Source: Oscillospiraceae bacterium | Lineage (GTDB): Bacteria > Bacillota > Clostridia > Oscillospirales > Ruminococcaceae | Assembly: GCA_900768995.1 (NCBI GenBank) | Contig: CAAGEZ010000022.1 | Span: forward strand, 1 to 28,304 | DNA: 28,304 nucleotides | Direction: 5' to 3' | Shown here: positions 22,645 through 28,304 of the stretch, piece by piece | How positions within the stretch are numbered: the first letter of the stretch is position 1 | Layout of the letters: every line of letters begins with the position of its first letter | Position numbers and translations under genes: made by a program | The notes under the pieces: generated by a model | Seen by the model: the letters and a program-made list of their open reading frames with translations, nothing else | What the model was told of the DNA's origin: nothing | Database searches by the model: none

Positions 22645-22830
22645 ATGTACTATGTTATAAAAATCACGATACACGGTGAGGATAAATATGTTTTTAACGA
22701 CAAGCTTTTTGTGGCAAATATGGGCTTTGCAAGGAAGTTCTATTCCCTTGCCTATGCAAGAAGATACATAAAAACCCACCCCGTCTGCAGGGATTACGGC
22801 TGTGAGATAGTTGAGGGGATATCCGCTTAA
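22645..22830 (+). CDS. Small protein of unknown function (61 aa)
   Basis: 61 aa; no family recognised. The gene is supported by a good SD (AAGGAAGG, about 5 nt from the ATG). The sequence also looks protein-like: a beta strand MYYVIKITIHG, KYVFNDKLFVANMG, an amphipathic helix FARKFYSLAYARRYIKTHP and a closing strand YGCEIVEG. It has two Cys (residues 48 and 53) and a net positive helix. It is probably a cytoplasmic alpha/beta miniprotein. Its stop codon is shared on the opposite strand with the last gene of the ABC operon (TTAA at 22827-22830). Confidence 0.68.
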   Translation: MYYVIKITIHGEDKYVFNDKLFVANMGFARKFYSLAYARRYIKTHPVCRDYGCEIVEGISA

Positions 22831-23519
22831 ACCGTCTTTTCGCCGTTTCTTGCAAAGCTGCCTGTAAACGCTGTTTTATAGAAAAAGGCAATATTGTACA
22901 AAAATCCCGCAAGTGTTATAAGCACTGATACGGCACGGGGCAGGGCAAAGGGTATCATCAGATCAACCATATCCGCCATAGTAAAAACAAATGCAAAGAG
23001 AAATGCAAGCACTATCAGCACCATACCGAAATAATTCCGTGAGGGCTTATAGTATATCACGTTAGGCACAGCTACTGTCATCATCAGAAAGCACACCGCA
23101 AAAACCGAAAGTCCATAGCCTGCACCCTCATTGAAATTAAAGAGTACCGCTGCTTCAAATTCCATAAGCATCACTGACAGGATAACAAGCCACACACTGC
23201 AAAATGATGATACGAATTTTTTTCTCGTTGTCGGGAAGATGCACGCCATATCATACAGACCTGCGGAACCGTTCATCATACTGCGCTGATTGGCTGCCCA
23301 TTTCATTGTCTGCGGTATTGACGGTACGGGGCCTGTCATAGGAAACATCGCCGCAAGGGAAAATGCTGACATCAATGCGGTAAACAAGGATATAAGTGCA
23401 ATAAAAAGCATTACATTCAGTCTTGCTCCGAAGATAAAATATGCGGGAATGATAACTGAAATAACAGGATTTACAAGCGTCATTGCACTAAAGTTCAGTT
23501 CTTTCATAGCTTTAAACAT
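22827..23519 (-). CDS. ABC-2-type transporter membrane protein (third membrane gene)
   Basis: 230 aa with about six membrane helices (for example NPVISVIIPAYFIFGARL, LFIALISLFTALMSAFSLAAMFP, VWLVILSVMLMEFEAAVLF, YGLSVFAVCFLMMTVAVPNVIYY, MVLIVLAFLFAFVFTMADM). A cytoplasmic-looking loop ACIFPTTRKKFVSSF resembles the coupling segment in clostridial ABC-2 permeases that have small paired membrane subunits. The ATG at 23519 was chosen (AAAGGA with a 9-nt spacer); it overlaps the preceding gene by 8 nt. Last gene of the GntR-ABC operon; no terminator is visible and it converges with the small-protein gene. Confidence 0.78.
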   Translation of the reverse strand: MFKAMKELNFSAMTLVNPVISVIIPAYFIFGARLNVMLFIALISLFTALMSAFSLAAMFPMTGPVPSIPQTMKWAANQRSMMNGSAGLYDMACIFPTTRKKFVSSFCSVWLVILSVMLMEFEAAVLFNFNEGAGYGLSVFAVCFLMMTVAVPNVIYYKPSRNYFGMVLIVLAFLFAFVFTMADMVDLMIPFALPRAVSVLITLAGFLYNIAFFYKTAFTGSFARNGEKTV

Positions 23520-24258
23520 CTGCGTCATTCCTTTCGTTGGTTATCGGCTCGCCGGAGACTGAATAGTTCGGGCAGGCTGATATCATACCCTTGTAAACAC
23601 AGTTCATAATGACAATTCCGAGAATGCCAAGGATAACTGCCGCAGCACCGAATGCAGCGGATAAAGCCGATATCTCCGCTGTTTCAGCTTCTTCCGCAAA
23701 GAGTTTTATAAAGAGCTGAGTTATGATTATCGCCATATATATTGCTGTTCTTACGGAGTCAGCTTTTTTGGGTCTGCCGTTTTCCCAAAATATTGACATC
23801 ATTATAACGGCGGCGGATACGATAAGCTGGACCGCAAGTATAAATATCTGATAAAAAATCCCGGCAGGTGAGAATATGAAAGCCGCTCCCTGCAGGATAA
23901 AACTGAGGAAAAGCATTGTGCTGAAAAATCTGTCAAAGCTTATGTATGCCCTTACCATTGTTTCACGGCCTGCGGGAAGCTGATAGAGCACAGAAACTGT
24001 TCTCAGGTCATTAAGACTCAGACTTCTTCTTTTTTCCGTTCCCTCAAAAACAGGACACATTGCACTTATACTCAGTTCTCCGAGAATATATGTCATTAAC
24101 GCAAGCACGGACAGCTGAATATATGACACTTTTACAATTATCTGTATTGCAGGCAGAATCGTACATAAGACCATAAGTATTGCCGACATAATGTAAAGTG
24201 ACTTTACATAGCCGTTTGAAAGGGCAAATGCCGTTTTTTTGTAATCCGATACCTTCAT
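23512..24258 (-). CDS. ABC-2-type transporter membrane protein (second membrane gene)
   Basis: 248 aa, six predicted helices (LYIMSAILMVLCTILPAIQII, IQLSVLALMTYILGELSISAM, FFSTMLFLSFILQGAAFIF, IFILAVQLIVSAAVIMM, AIYMAIIITQLFIKLF, AAAVILGILGIVIMNCVY). The segment SLNDLRTVSVLYQLPAGRETMVRAYISFDRF resembles the cytoplasmic coupling region of this permease class. It starts 3 nt after the upstream gene and overlaps the next by 8 nt, so it is co-translated. Substrate unknown; systems of this type under GntR/YtrA control often respond to cell-envelope stress. Confidence 0.78.
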   Translation of the reverse strand: MKVSDYKKTAFALSNGYVKSLYIMSAILMVLCTILPAIQIIVKVSYIQLSVLALMTYILGELSISAMCPVFEGTEKRRSLSLNDLRTVSVLYQLPAGRETMVRAYISFDRFFSTMLFLSFILQGAAFIFSPAGIFYQIFILAVQLIVSAAVIMMSIFWENGRPKKADSVRTAIYMAIIITQLFIKLFAEEAETAEISALSAAFGAAAVILGILGIVIMNCVYKGMISACPNYSVSGEPITNERNDADV

Positions 24259-24261
24259 TTT

Positions 24262-24999
24262 TTATATACCCCCTGTCGGTTCACCGTTTCTTGCGGTGTT
24301 TTCTGCATCTTTGAGACATTTTCTGTAACAGATAAGGCTTGTTGCAAGAATTACTGCGGCGGATATGAGCATTGCCGCTCCAACTGATGCTCCGCTGCTC
24401 TCTGAATACGATTCATTGAAGATACCTGCAAAGGCACTGCTCATTATAAATATATCGCAAAAGCGTCTGAGCGGACTGCTTTTAAGCCCCTTTTTGTACA
24501 GAAATGCTGCATAGTAAAAAATATTGCTCAGGGCAAAAAATATAACAGCAAATTTGACCGAAAAGCCTCCCGCAACAGTATCTATCCCCATAAAGACAAG
24601 CCCGTTTATCAGAAATCCTGCCGATACCATAAAAGCTATCACAAGCCGTTTTATGTGGAACAGCTTCACTGCGGTGAAACGATCGGTGGGAAAAACTGCC
24701 GCCGCTTCGACGGCTTTTTTGCTGCCTGCCGCTTCAACCCCTGTTTCTGCATCGTGAGCTCTTGAAAACGGATATGCAGGGTCAAGAGATATATGTATAA
24801 TATCCCATGTGGTATACAATGCCGCAAACACTGCCCACAAAGCAGACCAGTAAGCTCCAAGCTCGGAAATACCGCCAAAAAGTGTGGTCAGTGGAAGTGC
24901 GATAAACTGACATATGCCCATTATGACTATTTTCATATCCTCCCAAAAATGAAAGCCGTTAAGATACCCGAAGGCTTTGTTAAAGCTTTTTACTGTCAT
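24262..24999 (-). CDS. ABC transporter-associated membrane protein (first membrane gene)
   Basis: 245 aa, six predicted helices (IVIMGICQFIALPLTTLF, LGAYWSALWAVFAALYTTW, LVIAFMVSAGFLINGLVFMG, FAVIFFALSNIFYYAAFLY, FIMSSAFAGIF, GAAMLISAAVILATSLICY). A hydrophilic loop (about 75-105, DAETGVEAAGSKKAVEAAAVFPTDRFTAVKLFHIKRL) contains a PTDRF-x-K segment. The third membrane protein has PTTRKKF at the comparable place, so the two are probably homologous subunits. It begins 3 nt after the ATPase gene with AAAGGA 7 nt upstream. Confidence 0.78.
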   Translation of the reverse strand: MTVKSFNKAFGYLNGFHFWEDMKIVIMGICQFIALPLTTLFGGISELGAYWSALWAVFAALYTTWDIIHISLDPAYPFSRAHDAETGVEAAGSKKAVEAAAVFPTDRFTAVKLFHIKRLVIAFMVSAGFLINGLVFMGIDTVAGGFSVKFAVIFFALSNIFYYAAFLYKKGLKSSPLRRFCDIFIMSSAFAGIFNESYSESSGASVGAAMLISAAVILATSLICYRKCLKDAENTARNGEPTGGI

Positions 25000-25002
25000 A
25001 GC

Positions 25003-25872
25003 TTAGTCCTTTCGCCTGTTCTCTCTGTTCCGGAGAATGGTATGGACGAGGATATCTTCAAAATTCGGGGTGCGGACAGTGACATCTCCAAGCTGTGGGA
25101 TATCCTTTCTCAGAGTAAGAGCTTCATATACATTTCCCGAAAGCTTTGCTCCGATGAGATACTCGGGGCGCATTGTATTTGTGTCTCCCGAAACAACGGC
25201 ATATTTCTCCTGTGCTTCGTCGGCGGACATTACTTCGTGAACGTGACCGTCTATCATCAGGGCAATGTAATCCGCAACCTTGTCAAGGTCGCCTGTGATA
25301 TGGGTGGAAAATAAAACGGAATGCTCGCCGTCGGATACAAATTCTCTTAAAATATCCAGCATTTCTATTCTTGCGGCGGGGTCAAGTCCTGCGGTGGGTT
25401 CATCAAGAATAAGGAGCTTTGGCTTATGAGCAAGGGCAAGGGCAAGCATCACCTTGGTTTTCATTCCCTTTGAAAGCTCGCCGCACCTTTTCTTTGTATC
25501 TATCTGCCACATATCCATATATTTTCTGAAAATACTGTCGTCCCATTCCCTGAATGCATAGGAAAATGCCTTGGCAGTCTTTGCGGCTGTGGCGTTTATG
25601 TAAAGAAAATCCTCGTCGGCAACATAGCCGAGGGCTTCCTTGAAAGCCGCCTCGTCCTTAACATTGTCAAGCCCGTCAAAGGCAGTTATTTTTCCGCCGC
25701 TCCTGCCGTAAATGTTCAGAATGAGCCTTATAAGTGTGGTCTTTCCTGCACCGTTTTCGCCTATAAGCCCCATTATCGCACCCTTGGGAAGAGATAAATT
25801 TATATCGTGTATCGAAAAAGTGCTGTCGGGAAATTTCTTTTCAAGTCCCCTGATCTCAAGAATATTTTCCAT
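25003..25872 (-). CDS. ABC transporter ATP-binding protein
   Basis: 289 aa. Walker A GENGAGKT (38-45), Q-loop region with GYVADEDFLY, signature LSKGMKTKV (the K/M variant usual in ABC-2 exporters rather than LSGGQ), Walker B LLILDEPTAGLDP and H-loop FSTHITGDLD. A C-terminal extension of about 75 residues follows the nucleotide-binding domain. It energises the three membrane proteins encoded downstream. The ATG at 25872 has GGAGG 10 nt upstream. The start overlaps the GntR gene region by no more than a few bases, giving a tight regulator-ATPase-permease operon. Confidence 0.93.
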   Translation of the reverse strand: MENILEIRGLEKKFPDSTFSIHDINLSLPKGAIMGLIGENGAGKTTLIRLILNIYGRSGGKITAFDGLDNVKDEAAFKEALGYVADEDFLYINATAAKTAKAFSYAFREWDDSIFRKYMDMWQIDTKKRCGELSKGMKTKVMLALALAHKPKLLILDEPTAGLDPAARIEMLDILREFVSDGEHSVLFSTHITGDLDKVADYIALMIDGHVHEVMSADEAQEKYAVVSGDTNTMRPEYLIGAKLSGNVYEALTLRKDIPQLGDVTVRTPNFEDILVHTILRNRENRRKD

Positions 25873-25876
25873 ATCG

Positions 25877-26236
25877 TCAATTCCTCCTGTTAATAAGCGC
25901 ATTTACAAGCTCCTCGGCGGTAAAGCCCTCTGAGATGAGCTTGTCGGCGTATTGTGTAAATTCTGCGAGCTTTCTTTGTCTGTACTGCTCTGCGGCGGCG
26001 TTTTTGTCGGGTGCTCGCACAAATGTGCCCTTTCCTGCGGAGGTGTATATCATTCCCTCGTGTTCAAGGTCGGTATAGGCACGCTTTATGGTTATGGCAC
26101 TTACATTCAGCTGCGCCGCAAGCTGCCGCACGCTTGGCAGCATTTCATTGTCGGCAAGCTCTCCGTCAAACACTGCCTGACGGATACGTTCCTTTATCTG
26201 CTCATACATAGGCTTGTCGGCGGCAGGATTAAGCAC
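25877..26236 (-). CDS. GntR-family regulator, YtrA subfamily
   Basis: 119 aa. The winged-helix N-terminal domain (DKPMYEQIKERIRQAVFDGEL, MLPSVRQLAAQLNVSAITIKRAYTDLEHEGMIYTSAGKGTFV) is followed by the short helical dimerisation tail typical of YtrA (about 45 residues), without a large effector domain. Members repress their own ABC operon. The start is unusual: the first conventional codon in frame is GTG at 26236, 17 nt from the AAGGAG, whereas an ATA codon at 26245 lies at 8 nt and would add IKI, as is common in relatives (M-x-I-x-hydrophobic-N). An ATG overlapping the SD is out of frame. Confidence 0.88.
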   Translation of the reverse strand: MLNPAADKPMYEQIKERIRQAVFDGELADNEMLPSVRQLAAQLNVSAITIKRAYTDLEHEGMIYTSAGKGTFVRAPDKNAAAEQYRQRKLAEFTQYADKLISEGFTAEELVNALINRRN

Positions 26237-26261
26237 TATCTTTATATTATCATCTCCTTAT

Positions 26262-26303
26262 TGTGATATAGTGTGTATATCAGTATATACACACTATATC
26301 ACA
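26262..26303. promoter_or_regulatory. Operator palindrome of the GntR-ABC operon (two perfect 19-bp arms)
   Basis: TGTGATATAGTGTGTATAT (26262-26280), a CAGT centre, then its exact reverse complement (26285-26303). The palindrome covers the -10 box and the start of transcription of the operon, the position for repression by a dimeric GntR/YtrA protein. Inner GTGTATAT/ATATACAC half-sites resemble YtrA-type operators. A further TATATACAC half-site lies between the -10 and -35 boxes at 26306-26314. Confidence 0.85.
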
Positions 26304-26321
26304 TCTATATACACTTGTCAA
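26293..26321 (-). promoter_or_regulatory. Promoter of the GntR-ABC operon
   Basis: Minus strand TTGACA (26321-26316), 17-nt spacer, TATAGT (26298-26293). The -10 lies within the right arm of the operator palindrome. Confidence 0.82.
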
Positions 26322-26351
26322 GAGCTTTTGAAAAAAATATTAAAAGAAATT

Positions 26352-26378
26352 GAGCAGCCGCAAATAATACGGCTGCTC
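26352..26378 (-). terminator. Terminator of the ABC-F gene
   Basis: GAGCAGCCG and CGGCTGCTC form a perfect 9-bp stem with a 9-nt loop, 15 nt past the stop; T-rich sequence follows on the minus strand (AATTTCTTTTAATATTTTTTT). ATTTTCTTT on the other strand makes it partly bidirectional. Confidence 0.85.
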
Positions 26379-26393
26379 ATTTTCTTTATTCGA

Positions 26394-27890
26394 TTACGGA
26401 AGCATTATTTCCTTTGCTCCCACATTCCGCCTGAACATTTCATCGTGCTCGGCGAAAATAAGGGTGGGGCGGCAGCTTTTTATAAGCTCCTCTATCTGTG
26501 TGCGTGAAATAACATCAATGAAGTTTAGCGGCTCGTCCCATATATACAGATGCGCCCTTGAAGCAAGGCTTGCGGCAAGCTGTGCTTTTTTCCGCTGACC
26601 TGTGCTCATATCCTCAAGTTGGACGGCAAAATGCTGCCTGCCGAAATCAAGCTTTCGGAGAATGGTGAGAAATCGGGTCAGGTCGATATCAAGACTTTCG
26701 GCATATTCAGACAATGTGCCTTTCAGATGCTCGGCGCTCTGGGGGGCATAGGAAATTATCAACCCTGACGGCATAATAAGCTGACCCGAGGGAGTTATCC
26801 CCTCTTTTTCCCCGCAGATAAATCTTAAAAATGTGGATTTTCCGCAGCCGTTATTGCCGCAGAGAGCTAAAACATCTCCATGTTTTACTTCAAAGCTCTT
26901 ACCTTCAAAAAGCTGTCTTCCGCCAACAGACAAGCCGAATTTATCCGCCGACAGGAGATTATTGCTGTGAAATTCAAGAGGCGATATGCTGACGGCATCA
27001 GCTTTTTCGATATCCTTTAAAAGCTTGGATTTTTCTTCGGCGGCTTTAAGGCTCCTTTCCTCAAAAGCCTTTGCTCTTGCCATTGCCTTTTTGGATTTTG
27101 CACCCTCATAGGCACGGCGGGTCAGGGATTTTTCAACCTTTGTAGGCTCAAAGCCGATCTTCTTCCGTTCGGAACGGTCTGCCCATTCGGCGGTGCGCTT
27201 TGCGGCGTCGGTAAGTCGGGATATCTCTTTTCTGAGCCGCCTGTTTTCTTCAAGCTCACGGCTGTCCGACAGCTCCTTTTCACGCTGCCACACGCTGTAA
27301 TTGCCCTTAGTGACGGTGATGCGGCTGCGGTCAATGCTCATAATATGGTCGGTGCAGCGGTCAAGAAGTGCTCTGTCGTGGGAAACAAGGATAAAGCCGC
27401 TTTTGCGGGAAAGATATTCGCCGATAATCTCTCTTGTCTCAGAATCAAGATTGTCCGTTGGTTCATCAATGAGCAGGAAACGGTTTTCCGCAAGGAACAT
27501 TGCTGAAAGGAGCAGCTTCGTTCTCTCACCGCCCGAAAGAGTGCAAAGGGGCCTTTCCGCAATGGTTGGTTCAAGTCCAAGCTGTGACAGCTCGCAGTCT
27601 ATCTCCCAGTCCTCTCTGCCGCTGCATATGCTGCGGATAATGTCGATGGCTGGCAGCCTGTCATCTTTTGGGGCAAAAGGAAAACGGTAAAAGTCCACCG
27701 AGGAGGTGATAGTTCCGCTGTATTCAAGCTCCCCTGCAAGGAGACGGAGAAAGGTAGTCTTTCCACGTCCGTTGCGCCCTGTGAGACCAAGCTTCCAGTC
27801 CGTATCGAGCTGTAAATTTATATTCTCAAAAATGTTGTCCGCTGCTCCGTCATAACCGAAGGTCAGCGAATTTACTGAAATAACTGACAT
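26394..27890 (-). CDS. ABC-F ATPase, Lsa-like ribosome-protection protein
   Basis: 498 aa, two ABC domains with no membrane segments. ABC1: Walker A GRNGRGKT (38-45), signature LSGGE (118-122), Walker B LLIDEPTDNLD (D142-E143). A charged linker (about 200-300; the interdomain arm that reaches the peptidyl-transferase region) precedes ABC2: Walker A GNNGCGKS, signature MSTGQRKK, Walker B IWDEPLNFIDV. The DTDWKLGLTGRNGRGKTT start, LYIWDEPLN and EHD endings closely resemble Lsa proteins, which displace lincosamides, streptogramin A and pleuromutilins. NHLD of the usual DEPTNHLD is DNLD here. ATG at 27890 with AAAGGGGAG 6 nt upstream. Resistance is inferred, not shown. Confidence 0.92.
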   Translation of the reverse strand: MSVISVNSLTFGYDGAADNIFENINLQLDTDWKLGLTGRNGRGKTTFLRLLAGELEYSGTITSSVDFYRFPFAPKDDRLPAIDIIRSICSGREDWEIDCELSQLGLEPTIAERPLCTLSGGERTKLLLSAMFLAENRFLLIDEPTDNLDSETREIIGEYLSRKSGFILVSHDRALLDRCTDHIMSIDRSRITVTKGNYSVWQREKELSDSRELEENRRLRKEISRLTDAAKRTAEWADRSERKKIGFEPTKVEKSLTRRAYEGAKSKKAMARAKAFEERSLKAAEEKSKLLKDIEKADAVSISPLEFHSNNLLSADKFGLSVGGRQLFEGKSFEVKHGDVLALCGNNGCGKSTFLRFICGEKEGITPSGQLIMPSGLIISYAPQSAEHLKGTLSEYAESLDIDLTRFLTILRKLDFGRQHFAVQLEDMSTGQRKKAQLAASLASRAHLYIWDEPLNFIDVISRTQIEELIKSCRPTLIFAEHDEMFRRNVGAKEIMLP

Positions 27891-27920
27891 AAACAACTCC
27901 CCTTTCAGCCGTGCAATAAC

Positions 27921-27957
27921 AAAAAGGCAGCTGCGGGAAAATTAGCCCGAAGCTGCC
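27921..27957 (-). terminator. Attenuator terminator upstream of the ABC-F gene
   Basis: Minus strand GGCAGCTTCGGG and CCCGCAGCTGCC form a 12-bp stem with one mismatch and an 8-nt loop, followed by five T residues and GTTATT. It lies 31 nt before the ABC-F ATG, inside its own leader, so it would stop transcription before the gene. Confidence 0.85.
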
Positions 27958-28155
27958 ATACTAAACATAGTATTCCTGTTTTACACCCTTTAAACGGGAA
28001 TGGTTCACGTGGCAGAATGCGCACAAAGGCTCACCCGCCGCAAACACTCTAAAACAAAGCGACAGCGTTAAGAGACTGATATTCCCGAATAAAATTGCAC
28101 GGCAAACAGACCGCATATAGCGGCTTTGATTTGACATTACAAAAATTATCGGAAA

Positions 28156-28167
28156 TTATCTGCGCAT
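28156..28167 (-). CDS. Three-codon upstream ORF (Met-Arg-Arg-stop)
   Basis: ATG-CGC-AGA-TAA preceded by a strong AAAGGAG (28181-28175) with a 7-nt spacer. So good a ribosome binding site before a three-codon ORF in a long leader suggests a regulatory uORF at which drug-bound ribosomes stall. Early-codon arrest by peptidyl-transferase-centre drugs is established for comparable short leader peptides. The specific MRR peptide is not one I can assign to a known case. Confidence 0.7.
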   Translation of the reverse strand: MRR

Positions 28168-28262
28168 CTTAACACTCCTTTGTTAATTATTGATAGCCTT
28201 GAGCAAAACACCGCAAACAAAGAAATAAAGCGGGATTGCAAGACATAATAAAACAAAAAATC

Positions 28263-28290
28263 ACTATAAAATATAGAAACAGCCAACCAA
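28263..28290 (-). promoter_or_regulatory. Possible promoter of the ABC-F leader
   Basis: Minus strand TTGGTT (28290-28285), 16-nt spacer, TATAGT (28268-28263). The match is partial, but the position gives a leader that includes the uORF. Confidence 0.5.
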
Positions 28291-28304
28291 CTTTGGTATA
28301 ATTA

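Larger units (their letters stand above)
27891..28262 (-). ncRNA. Structured leader/attenuator of the ABC-F gene
   Basis: The untranslated leader of about 370 nt holds a three-codon uORF near its 5' end (28167-28156), several hairpins (for example CCGC-TATAT-GCGG near 28110) and a terminator just before the coding region. CTGCCA at 28015-28010 can pair with TGGCAG at 27958-27953, the 5' arm of the terminator, offering an anti-terminator. ATACTA-TGTT-TAGTAT forms a small hairpin directly before the terminator. The layout is that of ribosome-mediated attenuation in antibiotic-resistance ABC-F and rRNA-methylase genes. The alternative folds are hand-drawn and not computed. Confidence 0.7.

Noticed and set aside
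27961..28137. 58-codon minus-strand ORF within the ABC-F leader (starting MSNQSRYMRS)
   Set aside because: There is no ribosome binding site before its ATG, the region is full of pairing elements, and it ends just before the terminator. It is better explained as structured leader, although a leader-peptide role cannot be excluded.
28187..28246. 19-codon minus-strand ORF (starting MSCNPALFL) upstream of the three-codon uORF
   Set aside because: No SD before the ATG; the frame ends just before the strong SD of the three-codon uORF. Probably chance.

Overview
The window looks like chromosomal DNA of an anaerobic, probably gut-dwelling Clostridia member (Bacillota). A Ruminococcus-like Oscillospiraceae is my best guess, from the moderate GC, the AGGAGG-type ribosome binding sites, frequent TTG/GTG starts and the gene families present. 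This is inference; there is no rRNA or marker gene to fix the taxon.

Region 1 (1-6440, minus strand) is the effector half of a type I-C CRISPR-Cas locus, in transcription order cas3, cas5c, cas8c, cas7c, cas4. cas8c carries an internal start with a consensus Shine-Dalgarno (SD) that would make the separate small subunit Cas11c. The operon has one consensus promoter (TTGACA-18-TATAAT), directly preceded by a perfect 10-bp inverted repeat and three GTCG boxes spaced exactly 10 bp apart. cas1, cas2 and the CRISPR array are not in the window; they would be expected beyond the left edge.

Region 2 (6453-12462, minus) is a tight seven-gene operon: secreted Ig-like/CAP protein, DUF308-type membrane protein, two HAD phosphatases, secreted transglutaminase-like protein, NYN/OST-HTH RNase-like protein, aldose-1-epimerase-like protein, then a terminator. 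Its promoter is divergent to Region 3.

Region 3 (12510-18268, plus) is a surface cluster: two single-pass FecR-like proteins with long Thr/Ser-rich tails (the second with InlB-like repeats), an AEC-family transporter, and a secreted protein with cell-wall-binding repeats and three Ig-like domains. It ends in a 160-bp palindromic element and a terminator.

Region 4 (18267-22830) holds small regulatory and metabolic units: a WYL regulator with a PNPOx-like and a GyrI-like protein, a helical orphan protein, a membrane protein, an orphan LytTR response regulator and a 61-residue small protein.

Region 5 (22827-26321, minus) is a GntR(YtrA-type)-ABC transporter operon with a very long perfect operator palindrome over its promoter. 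Region 6 (26352-28304, minus) is an Lsa-like ABC-F ribosome-protection gene. Its ~400-nt leader contains a three-codon upstream ORF and a terminator hairpin, the layout of antibiotic-sensing attenuation. The best candidates for a second look are the ABC-F leader, the internal cas11c start, the cas operator, the paired FecR-like surface proteins and the 160-bp palindromic element.
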